This document shows positions 16,921 through 25,414 of a stretch of DNA of 37,074 bases, piece by piece. The position numbers were made by a program, and so were the translations under genes. Position 1 is the stretch's first letter. The number at the start of each line of letters is the position of its first letter. Under the pieces are notes generated by a model. The model was not told where the DNA came from. It ran no database searches and was given only the letters and a program-made list of their open reading frames with translations. Source of the stretch: CAZBBC01 sp964489835. GTDB taxonomy: Bacteria > Calditrichota > Calditrichia > JAJRVZ01. The stretch is from assembly GCA_964489835.1 (NCBI GenBank), contig CAZBBC010000028.1, positions 1-37,074 on the forward strand. The letters are read 5' to 3'.

Positions 16921-18678
16921 TTAGTCGTTACGTACGATGGCATAACCTTCTTCCAATAATATAGCGGCATTTTTAAGATCCTCACCCACCAGATAGTTAT
17001 AACTTTGTTGTAATAACTGAACTGCATAAAAGGGATTGTGAATCCCCATACTCTTGTCCTCAACAATAAATACCCAGTTATAACCAGCCGCACGTTGTAC
17101 CAGTGTGGACCGTAATGTATCCCCAAGAGCGCCCGCTAAATCTGTTCCACCGGTGGTATCAATACCCGATGCATAAAGGGCCAGTTCAAGAGATTTAAGG
17201 AGACCCTCAACTTCCGACTGGATACCTTCAACTACTTCATCACCATCATAATCATTATTGGCTCTGATGTCATCAAAAGTGGTTAAGGCACCATGGCAAT
17301 TGGCACAGGCTTCAACCGTTGGTTCAAAGGTATGACCTGTCTTGGTTGGTTCTTCTTCTGAGACATACTCTACCATATTTAAATGACAGGTTTTACAGCT
17401 GTTCTGTACATTGAGATGTACCGGGCGGGCCCAGATAAAATCCTGTGGTGCTACTTTATGATAAGCACTCTTCCCGGCCATCATATCGGCCTGTGGATTA
17501 GCATGCGGACCAAAGTGATCATACCCTTCAAGAACCTGGGAGTCAGGATCACGACGGGCATGGTGACACTGCATACATAGTTTACCACTACCACCAAGGG
17601 TAATGACCGGACTTTCACCGTTGGCAGTAACCAGTTGAACATCGGCAACCGTTCTCAGCTGGCCGGGATTATCATCGGCATGGGGATCATGACAGGTTGA
17701 ACAAACGATACCGGTAATCGGACGCCCGGTCGTATCTCTCGGCGCTGTACCATAAGGTGCACCACTAAAGAATGTACCTAAATTGCCGGACAGTCTTTCT
17801 GCCGCGGTAACCCCTTCATGACAACCCTGACAACCACCATCCACAGGAGCGCCATGGGCCGATCCGGCATCAAAATTATGAGGTGATTTTTGCCATTCGC
17901 TAAAATAAGGATGATGCGTACCTTCGTGACAGGTGGCACACATATCTGCACTAAAAGTAACCTGAATCGTTCCACCGCCGGGATTTCCCGGATGCTCAGA
18001 GGCAGGACCATGGCAGTTTTCGCATTGTACATCCACAAATTTGTCAATCGGGGCTTCATCATAACCGCTGTTACCGAATTCTCCCTCATAGCCAACCGTA
18101 TGACAGGGATTACAGTAAGAAGCAGGATGACCGCTTTCCTGCAGCGTAGCCCAGGCATGGGCATGAGCCGTTTCTTCCCACTCAGCTTTCGTATCCGCAT
18201 GCTTACAGTTGGCACAACTTTCGCCCTGGCCACCGATATAATAGGGTGTGAGTATCGGCGCATACATGCCAACACCGATAGGAAGATTTCCAATACCAAT
18301 ATATTCATTATCGGTTACATGCACCCTGACTTCATAGACACCGGCATCATCCGGAGCTTTCCAGGTAACCGTGTCACCCTCATTTTCCTCGAAGGTTCCG
18401 CCATCGGCAAACCAGTGATAAGATAAGGTGCCAACCTCCGGTGCCGCCGTTACTTCTGCGGTAAGGGTTACGCTTCCACCCTGGGCAATATTATCCGGGC
18501 TTTTATAAATCTCATCTACGCTGATAACATCTACGGCAATCTCAACGGTGTCGTGTACAACAACTTCTTTGGTCACGATCTTTTCCTCTTCTTTACAAGA
18601 TGACATGAAGAGCAATCCGAACATGAAGACCGGCAAGATAGCCGCAGCAATCTTGGGTAGTGAAAAATGACCGTTCAT
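16921..18678 (-). CDS. PKD-domain lipoprotein multihaem cytochrome with CxxCK motif
   Basis: The start is placed at ATG 18678 because AAGGAGG lies 8 bases upstream; the open frame extends 27 codons further without support. The 585-residue product has a lipobox ending FMSSC (Cys28), a PKD/Ig-like domain (about 51-138, with SYHWFADGG and VTWKAPDDAGVYEVRV), then eight CxxCH motifs and one CANCK (155-159). The CANCK...W...AHAHAW...CNPCH...VQCENCHGPASEH arrangement resembles the cytochrome c554-like family, with Lys in place of the usual His of the first haem. A CxxCK haem marks the active site in NrfA, so catalysis is possible but unproven. A helical non-haem tail of about 100 residues ends the protein. 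It is probably surface-anchored. Confidence 0.85.
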   Translation of the reverse strand: MNGHFSLPKIAAAILPVFMFGLLFMSSCKEEEKIVTKEVVVHDTVEIAVDVISVDEIYKSPDNIAQGGSVTLTAEVTAAPEVGTLSYHWFADGGTFEENEGDTVTWKAPDDAGVYEVRVHVTDNEYIGIGNLPIGVGMYAPILTPYYIGGQGESCANCKHADTKAEWEETAHAHAWATLQESGHPASYCNPCHTVGYEGEFGNSGYDEAPIDKFVDVQCENCHGPASEHPGNPGGGTIQVTFSADMCATCHEGTHHPYFSEWQKSPHNFDAGSAHGAPVDGGCQGCHEGVTAAERLSGNLGTFFSGAPYGTAPRDTTGRPITGIVCSTCHDPHADDNPGQLRTVADVQLVTANGESPVITLGGSGKLCMQCHHARRDPDSQVLEGYDHFGPHANPQADMMAGKSAYHKVAPQDFIWARPVHLNVQNSCKTCHLNMVEYVSEEEPTKTGHTFEPTVEACANCHGALTTFDDIRANNDYDGDEVVEGIQSEVEGLLKSLELALYASGIDTTGGTDLAGALGDTLRSTLVQRAAGYNWVFIVEDKSMGIHNPFYAVQLLQQSYNYLVGEDLKNAAILLEEGYAIVRND

Positions 18679-18715
18679 TAAAAATTCCTCCTTGTTTGTA
18701 TGATCAGTATACCCG

Positions 18716-19159
18716 TTAAACATTAAATATTTTCTTATGAAAAGCTTGTACGACAGCATTCAATGAATCCCGTAATTCCCCAACATCAAGAGGCTTCGTT
18801 GTATAGTATTGGATACCCAGCTGACTGACCTCCTTTCCCAAATCTATACTTGTATTCGATGTGCAAAATATAATCCCAATGTTCTTATTAACTTTTCGTA
18901 TTGATTTTAATATATGTACCGTATCCGGTTTAAGAAAATCATCATCAATAATCAGCAGCGAAGGATTAGACGCGCAGACTGTCGACATTACATCCAGGGG
19001 ATTCTTGCTCTCATTGTAAATATCAATCTGGCCATCTGAGCTCCAATCTGATTGGCTGACCATTTCCAGCAATGCCGGATCATCGCTTATAAGTATTGTC
19101 CGCATGCCGCATATAATAGCAATTGACATGCCAGAAATGGAAAAAGCATCCTGACCCAT
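18716..19159 (-). CDS. Single-domain response regulator receiver
   Basis: The receiver fold begins at MRTILISDD, which is Met19 of the open frame (ATG 19105), so the true product may be 129 residues. It keeps the acidic pair (SDD), a phospho-acceptor Asp in LLIIDDD, Ser/Thr in FCTSNTS and the conserved Lys in YTTKPLD. No output domain is present, so it is a stand-alone CheY/Spo0F-like receiver. It ends 37 bp before the PKD cytochrome gene and is divergent from the haem-sensor kinase gene. A sigma54-type promoter (19119-19133) lies inside the longer frame and just ahead of Met19, which makes the start ambiguous. Confidence 0.75.
   Translation of the reverse strand: MGQDAFSISGMSIAIICGMRTILISDDPALLEMVSQSDWSSDGQIDIYNESKNPLDVMSTVCASNPSLLIIDDDFLKPDTVHILKSIRKVNKNIGIIFCTSNTSIDLGKEVSQLGIQYYTTKPLDVGELRDSLNAVVQAFHKKIFNV
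19119..19133 (-). promoter_or_regulatory. Sigma54-type promoter for receiver/PKD-cytochrome transcript
   Basis: The minus strand reads TGGCAT-GTCAA-TTGC followed by T, one mismatch from consensus. The predicted start near 19107 is 2 bases before ATG 19105, so it would give a leaderless receiver mRNA or serve mainly the cytochrome gene 430 bases downstream. Confidence 0.55.
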
Positions 19160-19279
19160 GATCAGGATTCCAGGTATAAATATATATATAATAATTCAAC
19201 CATGTTTAATTATGTTGTCTATTTTTCTGCTCTTTCTTTATGTTTTAAACAGAAAAATATTTTAACTCCCGCAAAGTGG

Positions 19280-19295
19280 TGGCATCGTTTTGGCT
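19280..19295 (+). promoter_or_regulatory. Sigma54-type promoter of the haem-sensor kinase/NtrC operon
   Basis: TGGCAT-CGTTT-TGGCT has GG and GC exactly 12 bases apart. The predicted start near 19306 excludes the GTG start at 19276 and supports ATG 19366 with a leader of about 60 bases. It is divergent from the promoter at 19119-19133. Confidence 0.5.
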
Positions 19296-19365
19296 GTGTG
19301 ACATCGTTGCCACACTTCTCAATATTTTTTATGATGTTAAACGGTTTTTTTTTATATTTACAGCC

Positions 19366-20844
19366 ATGCTGAAAACCATAAATACAAAATTCATCTTTTT
19401 CACCATCGTCTTTATTCTGCTGAGTGTAGGTGTACCCACAACTTTTTTAATCCTTCAATTGCGTGAAAATTTTGACCAGAGATCGAAGGTGATGCTGGAA
19501 TCAACCGTAGATGTTGTTCACAATTGCCTGATAAACGCGATGCGCATGGGGAAACAAAAACAGGTTCAAACGATTCTTGACAACATTGCGAATAATGAAA
19601 GTGTCGATCATATCCGTATTTTTAATGAAAAAGGGATTATCAGTTTTTCTTCAAGCCATGAAGAGATTGGATCCAATCTGAACATCATTGCACCCGGTCA
19701 TACTAATTTGAATGCGATCAATGAGAAAAAGGTGATTTTATTAGAAGATGAAAGGAGTTACTCCGTAACCAGCCCAATTTTAAATCGAACCGATTGTCAG
19801 AGCTGTCATGGCACCGGTGAATATATCGCTTATCTGGATGTAGATACCAATTTAACAAAGGCCGAAGTAAATTTTCACACCGGTTACCTGCATATGATAT
19901 TCCTTGCCGGCGCGATTATCATCATACTCTTTCTCGGCTTTTACTATTTATTTAACTTTTTTATTAATAAACCGCTCAACCGTTTTAAGAAGGCCCTGGA
20001 TGATGTCGAAAAAGGTGATTTAAATACCCGTCTGCCTTCTGAAAAACCAGATGAAATGGGACTTCTGGAAAAGCATTTTAACCATATGGTCATCAATCTG
20101 AAAGAATCAAAACAAAAGATTGACGAACTCCATTTTGAGCAGTTGCAACGTGCCGATAAACTGGTAACACTCGGTGAGTTAGCCGCAGAAATGGCCCATG
20201 AAATAAATAATCCGGCCGGCATTATCATGTCCCGGGCTGACTATATACAGATGGATATTGATCAGAATCCCGGTTTAAAAAAATATAACGAAGATCTCGA
20301 GGTTATGATCAACCAGGTAAGTAAAATATCAAAAATTACCGGCAGCATTCTGAAATACAGTAAAAAGCTGCCAAAGGAATTTCACCGTATTGATCTGAAA
20401 AAGATCAGTGAAGAAAGTCTGAATATTCTCGGACCAAGACTGGCAAAAAAAGGAATAGATGTTGAACGGATTTACGATTCTGACAAAACTGAAATTAAAG
20501 GTGATTCAACGCAGATGGAACAGGTGATGACTAATCTGGTGAATAATGCTATCGATGCCATTGATAAAAAAGGAAAAATTATTATCGGCATTCGTGAGGT
20601 GGATGCCGAGCGGATATTATGGTACATCAACGATTCCGGCAGTGGGATGGACAAAAATACGCAGGAGCAGATTTTCTCACCCTTTTTTACCACCAAGTCT
20701 GCTGATAAGGGAACCGGTCTGGGGCTCTACATTGTGAGAAATATCTGTAAAAACCACAACGCAGAGGTAGAATGTGAAAGTAATCCCGGTGAAGGGACCA
20801 CTTTCAACATTATATTTCCAACCATAAAAGAGAGTCATGGCTAA
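19366..20844 (+). CDS. Membrane histidine kinase with periplasmic CxxCH haem-sensor domain
   Basis: From ATG 19366 the protein has 492 residues. Segments in order are TM1 (about 5-30), a periplasmic sensor with one haem motif CQSCH (144-148), TM2 (about 173-200), HAMP (about 201-253), an H-box with His278 in AEMAHEINNP, and an ATPase domain with NLVNNAIDAI, DSGSGM, FSPFFTTK and GTGLGLYIV. A c-type haem in the sensor suggests detection of redox state, O2, NO or CO. Its stop overlaps the start of the sigma54 activator gene by 8 bases, so the two form a cognate pair. The ribosome binding site is poor. Confidence 0.88.
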   Translation: MLKTINTKFIFFTIVFILLSVGVPTTFLILQLRENFDQRSKVMLESTVDVVHNCLINAMRMGKQKQVQTILDNIANNESVDHIRIFNEKGIISFSSSHEEIGSNLNIIAPGHTNLNAINEKKVILLEDERSYSVTSPILNRTDCQSCHGTGEYIAYLDVDTNLTKAEVNFHTGYLHMIFLAGAIIIILFLGFYYLFNFFINKPLNRFKKALDDVEKGDLNTRLPSEKPDEMGLLEKHFNHMVINLKESKQKIDELHFEQLQRADKLVTLGELAAEMAHEINNPAGIIMSRADYIQMDIDQNPGLKKYNEDLEVMINQVSKISKITGSILKYSKKLPKEFHRIDLKKISEESLNILGPRLAKKGIDVERIYDSDKTEIKGDSTQMEQVMTNLVNNAIDAIDKKGKIIIGIREVDAERILWYINDSGSGMDKNTQEQIFSPFFTTKSADKGTGLGLYIVRNICKNHNAEVECESNPGEGTTFNIIFPTIKESHG

Positions 20845-22207
20845 GATCCTTATCATTGATGATGAACCGGAAATGCTGCACAGTCTGAAAAAGATTCTTT
20901 CTCAGCGTAAGGAATACACGATTGACCTCTCCCAGGATCCTCAGCTGGCGTTAGAAATCGTAAAAACCACCGAATTTGATCTGATCATCACCGATCTAAA
21001 AATGGGTAAAGTTTCCGGCATGGATGTCCTGAAGAATGCTTTGGGGCGAAATCCCGGGGCGAAAGTAATCCTGATATCCGGGTATGGCACGATAGAAGCA
21101 AGCGTGGCGGCGATGCAGAAAGGAGCCTTTGATTTTCTCGAAAAGCCCTTTACATCTAAAAAATTATTCGGTTGTATCGACAGAGCGTTAGAGGTAATAT
21201 CTTCGAAGATAAGTGAAAATGTCTCCCGGGAAACACCCTGCCAGGAGATCCAGGGCCTGATATATCGTAGCCAGCAGATGGATGATATTATCAGTATGAT
21301 CAATAAGATCGCTCCCGGTGCTATGAGTGTATTGGTTACCGGAGAAAGTGGAACCGGGAAAGAACTGATTGCACGTGCCATTCATAATTTGAGTAAAAGA
21401 TCATCCAATCCTTTTGTGCCGGTAAATTGCGGTGCCCTTCCGGAACATCTTTTTGAGAGCGAGCTCTTTGGTCATGAGCGCGGTGCTTTCACAGGTGCCG
21501 TAAGAACAAAACCAGGCCTTCTGGAATTCGCCAATCAGGGGACTTTCTTTTTTGATGAGATCGGAGATCTTAGTTTACCGCTGCAGGTAAAATTATTACG
21601 TATGCTGGAAGAACATCAGATCCGGCGTGTTGGGGGACAGAAAGAAATTAATATTGACGTTCGGATCATTGCGGCCTCAAATAAAGACATCGGACAGGCG
21701 GTACGGGAGGGTAAGTTCCGCGAGGACTTATATTACCGTTTGAATACCATTCAAATTGAAATTCCGCCTCTGCGGGAGCGTGTAGACGATATCATACCCC
21801 TGGCGTATCATTCTCTGACATCACTATCACAAAAAAATAATAAAGAGATCCGAAGTTTTTCTAAAGAAGCGGAAGAATCGTTGAAAACTTATTCCTGGCC
21901 CGGTAATGTCAGGGAATTGCAGAATATGATTTCCCGCGCCTATTTTCTTTGTGCGTCTCCGGTTATTCAGGAAAGCGATCTGCCTTTTCCCACTTCGAAC
22001 TATGCCTTGACACTTGATCATCAGATGCTTGACCTTTCCTATAAAAAAGCAAAGGACTATGTCCTGGAAAAATTTGAAATCGAATATCTCTCTCACCTGC
22101 TTAAAAAACATAAAGGTAATATATCTCAAGCCGCCGCCGAGTGCGGAATCGACCGGAGCTCCATCCATCGGCTGATCAATAAATATGGTATCATTCATCA
22201 GGATTAG
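20837..22207 (+). CDS. NtrC-family sigma54-dependent response regulator
   Basis: The 456-residue protein has a receiver (Asp53 in ITDLKM, Lys103 in LEKPF), an AAA+ domain with Walker A GESGTGKE (169-176), the sigma54-contacting loop GAFTGA (216-221) and Walker B GTFFFDEIGD, and a C-terminal Fis-type helix-turn-helix (NISQAAAECGIDRSSIHRLI). It activates sigma54 RNA polymerase from enhancer sites. It is translationally coupled to the haem-sensor kinase. Sigma54-type promoters with shared palindromes elsewhere in the window are its most likely targets (inference). Confidence 0.95.
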   Translation: MAKILIIDDEPEMLHSLKKILSQRKEYTIDLSQDPQLALEIVKTTEFDLIITDLKMGKVSGMDVLKNALGRNPGAKVILISGYGTIEASVAAMQKGAFDFLEKPFTSKKLFGCIDRALEVISSKISENVSRETPCQEIQGLIYRSQQMDDIISMINKIAPGAMSVLVTGESGTGKELIARAIHNLSKRSSNPFVPVNCGALPEHLFESELFGHERGAFTGAVRTKPGLLEFANQGTFFFDEIGDLSLPLQVKLLRMLEEHQIRRVGGQKEINIDVRIIAASNKDIGQAVREGKFREDLYYRLNTIQIEIPPLRERVDDIIPLAYHSLTSLSQKNNKEIRSFSKEAEESLKTYSWPGNVRELQNMISRAYFLCASPVIQESDLPFPTSNYALTLDHQMLDLSYKKAKDYVLEKFEIEYLSHLLKKHKGNISQAAAECGIDRSSIHRLINKYGIIHQD

Positions 22208-22224
22208 TCGAACAAGACTTTTCA
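22208..22224. promoter_or_regulatory. Possible degenerate enhancer site before the quinol dehydrogenase
   Basis: TCGAAC-AAGAC-TTTTCA resembles TGAAAC-N5-GTTTCA with three arm mismatches and the same spacer. It lies about 115 bp upstream of the predicted start at 22332. Confidence 0.25.
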
Positions 22225-22305
22225 AGGAGAATAAATTAGTTAGAAGTCCATCAGATGCTCGATAGCTAAACGATAATTTCTCTCCCGTAACTACCGATAC
22301 TGATC

Positions 22306-22320
22306 TGGCATAATATTTGT
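22306..22320 (+). promoter_or_regulatory. Sigma54-like promoter of the heptahaem quinol dehydrogenase gene
   Basis: TGGCAT-AATAT-TTGT has a good -24 element and a TTGT -12 element, the same variant seen before the barrel gene. The predicted leader is about 44 bases. Confidence 0.4.
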
Positions 22321-22375
22321 ATTTGTTTTAATCATTCATATCTCGATCAGATCAACAAAAAGACAGGGGTTATTT

Positions 22376-23884
22376 ATGCGGTTAAAATTACCACCATCTT
22401 CCAGAAATTGGTTATCGTTAAGTGGTGTAATGATTGCCTTGATCAGCCTTTTTATGATTATTTTCCTGTTTGTGATCTCAGCCCTATTGGATCAGGGAGG
22501 ATCATATCTTGGTCTTATTATTTTTATCTTATTACCGGCAGTGATGATTATGGGTCTTCTGCTGATCCCTGCTGGTATGATCATTCAGATCCGTAAACAA
22601 CGGGCAGGAAAAGATGTCACAAAAAAAGACTGGCCAAAAATTGACCTGAATGATGTTCGCCATCGTAATGCCACACTCATTTTTCTGATCGGGACAACTT
22701 TTTTCCTCTTTATTTCAGCCATCGGCAGTTATGAGGCTTTCCATTACACAGAATCGGTGCAGTTTTGTGGTACGGTTTGTCATACCGTAATGGAACCAGA
22801 ATATACAGCCTACCAAAACTCCCCACATGCACGGGTTGCCTGTGTCGATTGCCACGTTGGTTCCGGCGCCGATTGGTATGTTCGTTCAAAGCTCTCCGGT
22901 TTATACCAGGTGTATGCAGTCATTGCCAATGTATATCCGCAACCGATCCCAACACCTATCAAGGATCTTCGGCCGGCAAGAGAAACCTGTGAGCAATGTC
23001 ATTGGCCGGAGAAATTTTATGCTCAAAAACTGCGTACAGAGAGGCATTATCTTAATGATGAAGATAATACCCACTGGGATATTCACCTGATCATGAAAAT
23101 CGGTGCCGAATATTCGGCACTTGGTTTAAAAGAGGGGATTCACTGGCACATCAATCCGGCGGTTCACATTGAATATATCTCATCAGACAAAAACAACCTC
23201 GAAATACCCTGGGTACGGTACACCAACAGAAAGACAGGAGAAGGGGTGGTTTATATAGACAATAAAAATCCACTCAATGTGGAAATGGTTACAGAAGAAA
23301 ACATCCGGACCATGGATTGCATGGATTGTCACAACCGTCCTTCGCATAATTATCGTCCCCCGGCTTTTTTTGTAAATGATGCCCTGACTGCAAACCTGAT
23401 CCCAACCGATCTGCCGGAGATCAAATCATTAGCGATGGAAATATGTGAAAAGGACTTCCCTACCGCCGACAGTGCCAAAAGATATATCAACCAGACAATT
23501 GTCAATTTTTACAGGGATAAATATCAAAATATCTATAAAAAGAAGAAAGCGTTAATCGAAAAAGCTGTTAACGGTCTTTACTCAGTCTATTCGCAGAATA
23601 TTTTCCCGTTCATGAAAGTAAAGTGGGATGCTTATCCCAACCATATTGGTCACCTGGAGTTTGATGGGTGTTTCCGTTGTCATAACGATCGTCATTCAAG
23701 TAGTAAGGGACAGATGATTTCAAAAGAATGTCAGATCTGCCATATGATCAATGCGCAGGGTTCTCGGGAAAATATGGAATTCGCTACATTCGGTCAATCG
23801 CTCACATTCAGACACCCGGGGGATGTTGGGGATGATTGGAAGGATGGCTTATGTACTGATTGCCATACGGGTCTTAATCCTTAG
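22376..23884 (+). CDS. Heptahaem NapC/NirT-type membrane cytochrome (ImcH-like quinol dehydrogenase)
   Basis: The 502-residue protein has three N-terminal membrane segments (about 15-38, 44-70, 99-121), then seven haem sites: CGTVCH (131-136, a CX3CH motif), CVDCH, CEQCH, CMDCH, CFRCH, CQICH and CTDCH. The first two haems with YQNSPHARVACVDCHVG match the NapC/NirT/NrfH quinol-oxidising core. Length, haem number and membrane topology resemble ImcH of Geobacter, which takes electrons from menaquinol for extracellular acceptors. It lies 168 bp after the sigma54 activator and has a sigma54-like promoter of its own. Assignment to the ImcH subgroup is inference from architecture. Confidence 0.85.
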   Translation: MRLKLPPSSRNWLSLSGVMIALISLFMIIFLFVISALLDQGGSYLGLIIFILLPAVMIMGLLLIPAGMIIQIRKQRAGKDVTKKDWPKIDLNDVRHRNATLIFLIGTTFFLFISAIGSYEAFHYTESVQFCGTVCHTVMEPEYTAYQNSPHARVACVDCHVGSGADWYVRSKLSGLYQVYAVIANVYPQPIPTPIKDLRPARETCEQCHWPEKFYAQKLRTERHYLNDEDNTHWDIHLIMKIGAEYSALGLKEGIHWHINPAVHIEYISSDKNNLEIPWVRYTNRKTGEGVVYIDNKNPLNVEMVTEENIRTMDCMDCHNRPSHNYRPPAFFVNDALTANLIPTDLPEIKSLAMEICEKDFPTADSAKRYINQTIVNFYRDKYQNIYKKKKALIEKAVNGLYSVYSQNIFPFMKVKWDAYPNHIGHLEFDGCFRCHNDRHSSSKGQMISKECQICHMINAQGSRENMEFATFGQSLTFRHPGDVGDDWKDGLCTDCHTGLNP

Positions 23885-24027
23885 TTCTGCTATTAGTTTA
23901 AGAAAATCCTACGGATGTGAGTTTCCATCAGCGTTTGTATGTCCCTTTTAAGGGATGACTAGAAGAATTTTTGTTTTACAGCGTTTCTGTACGATATTAT
24001 ATGTTGCTCCCATAGCTCCCGGTCCCG

Positions 24028-24108
24028 CTAGCCACCTCCCTGATATTGTCTCCTTTAATCGTCCTCAGGGAAAAACAAGAAAAAATATGAACGCTTCTAT
24101 CTGGCTAG
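24028..24108. other. Structured element between convergent genes
   Basis: Two nested perfect 7-bp stems: CTAGCCA (24028-24034) with TGGCTAG (24102-24108), and TCCCTGA (24037-24043) with TCAGGGA (24065-24071). It lies between the stop codons of the heptahaem gene (plus) and the receiver-GcvH gene (minus). It could be a shared transcript end, although no T-run follows on either strand, or a small structured RNA. It matches no RNA family that I recognise. Confidence 0.4.
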
Positions 24109-24120
24109 GGCTTAGTTGTT

Positions 24121-25284
24121 CTATTTATTAAAGAACTTGCCTATGGTTTTATCCCATTCTTTATTATTCAACTCTTTAATTTTTCCGAAACAAAGTCTAT
24201 TATATCCGACCAGATCATTGTCCCTTTTTCTATTTTCAACGATCGTATTGAAATGCGTCCTGCAATGCTCGATCTCATCCTGAAAGAAGGAAACTGCTGC
24301 TTTACCGATCTTTAGATCCTTTACCTCAAAGTCTATATTATCCGCATCAATTACACAAATCCAGCTTTTACTGTAGGGATCTATGTCAAAAAGATCCAGG
24401 TTATCAGGTAATAGCGTATTTATTTTCAAAATTTTTCCGGAAACAGGCGTAAGAAAAGGAATGCTTCGCTGACCGAGTTTTAAATTGAATAAAGGTTCAC
24501 CTTTACGTATTGTCCTCCCAAGATTGGGCAGATCAAGATCATCGATGTCACCGATCATCTTTTTTGCAAAATCATCAATACCGATTTTTGCTGTGCCGTC
24601 ATCATTAAGACTCACCCAACAATGACCATCAGAAATAAAAACACCACCGGGTATTGAGAACTCATTAAACGCCCGATTCTCAAATTCTGAGATCTGGGCA
24701 ATATGAACCGTGGGCCCGAGCTCTCTTTTGATTCTATCTTTTCTTTTGATATAACATTTCTTCGTGAACTCAAGCAATTCGTCTTCGGTAAAGGGTTTTT
24801 GCACATAATCCATCGCTCCATATTTCATTGTTTCCACGGCCGTATCAACCGAAGCATAACCGGTAATAATAACAACATCTATATCCGGGCGAATATGTTT
24901 AACCTGTTTGGTTACTTCCACACCATCCATTTCAGGCATTTTAAGATCTACGAAGACAAAATCATAGTGATTGGAACGAACCAGACCGGCAACCTCTTTT
25001 CCTCTCTCTACTGTATCAACCGAATAGCCATCCAGAATCAGAATTTTCCTGAAGCTATCCAGGATCACTGTTTCATCATCGACACATAATATTCTTGCCT
25101 TTGGATTATCAACTTCCACTCGTTTTAATGATTTTGCCTCCTGTGAAAAATCCAATTTCAAGCCTTTTTCCAGCGCTTGTTCACGCTCTTTAAATTTTTT
25201 ATTTTCCTGAATTTTTCTAAGTGAATATCTTATCAGAATATCTGCGATAATAAATAAAACAACAGCGACGATCAAAAAAATCAT
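24121..25284 (-). CDS. Membrane-anchored receiver fused to a GcvH-like domain
   Basis: The start is set at ATG 25284 because AAGGAG lies 7 bases upstream; the open frame begins 6 codons earlier. The 387-residue protein has one N-terminal membrane helix, a receiver with its phospho-acceptor Asp in FVFVDLKMPEMDG and Lys in VQKPFTEDE, then a C-terminal glycine-cleavage H-protein-like domain (HCWVSLNDDG...AKIGIDDFAKKMIGD...LTPVSGKI...DPYSKSWICVI). By my alignment the lipoyl-lysine position is Gln, so it is probably not lipoylated. A polar tail of about 75 residues follows. The output mechanism is unknown. It sits downstream of a similar gene and a haem-sensor kinase. Confidence 0.82.
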   Translation of the reverse strand: MIFLIVAVVLFIIADILIRYSLRKIQENKKFKEREQALEKGLKLDFSQEAKSLKRVEVDNPKARILCVDDETVILDSFRKILILDGYSVDTVERGKEVAGLVRSNHYDFVFVDLKMPEMDGVEVTKQVKHIRPDIDVVIITGYASVDTAVETMKYGAMDYVQKPFTEDELLEFTKKCYIKRKDRIKRELGPTVHIAQISEFENRAFNEFSIPGGVFISDGHCWVSLNDDGTAKIGIDDFAKKMIGDIDDLDLPNLGRTIRKGEPLFNLKLGQRSIPFLTPVSGKILKINTLLPDNLDLFDIDPYSKSWICVIDADNIDFEVKDLKIGKAAVSFFQDEIEHCRTHFNTIVENRKRDNDLVGYNRLCFGKIKELNNKEWDKTIGKFFNK

Positions 25285-25414
25285 TTCGAATCTCCTTAAC
25301 AATGATTACAGTTTCAACGACCATTACGTCAGGCAGAACCTGCCGCTTATTATTTTTAATCTTAAGAAAAAGTACAACAATGAACCGCTGCAGGCAAGGT
25401 TTTTATGACTCGTT

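Noticed and set aside
16921..18759. Longer start of the PKD cytochrome at 18759
   Set aside because: The strong AAGGAGG site and the lipoprotein signal both point to ATG 18678; the longer form would bury the signal peptide and overlap the receiver gene.
19276..19365. GTG start of the haem-sensor kinase at 19276
   Set aside because: It would overlap the predicted sigma54 promoter and add a non-conserved leader before the first membrane helix.
24001..24110. Riboswitch (c-di-GMP or cobalamin type)
   Set aside because: Some short motifs look similar, but the conserved cores are absent and the element lies between gene 3' ends rather than in a leader.
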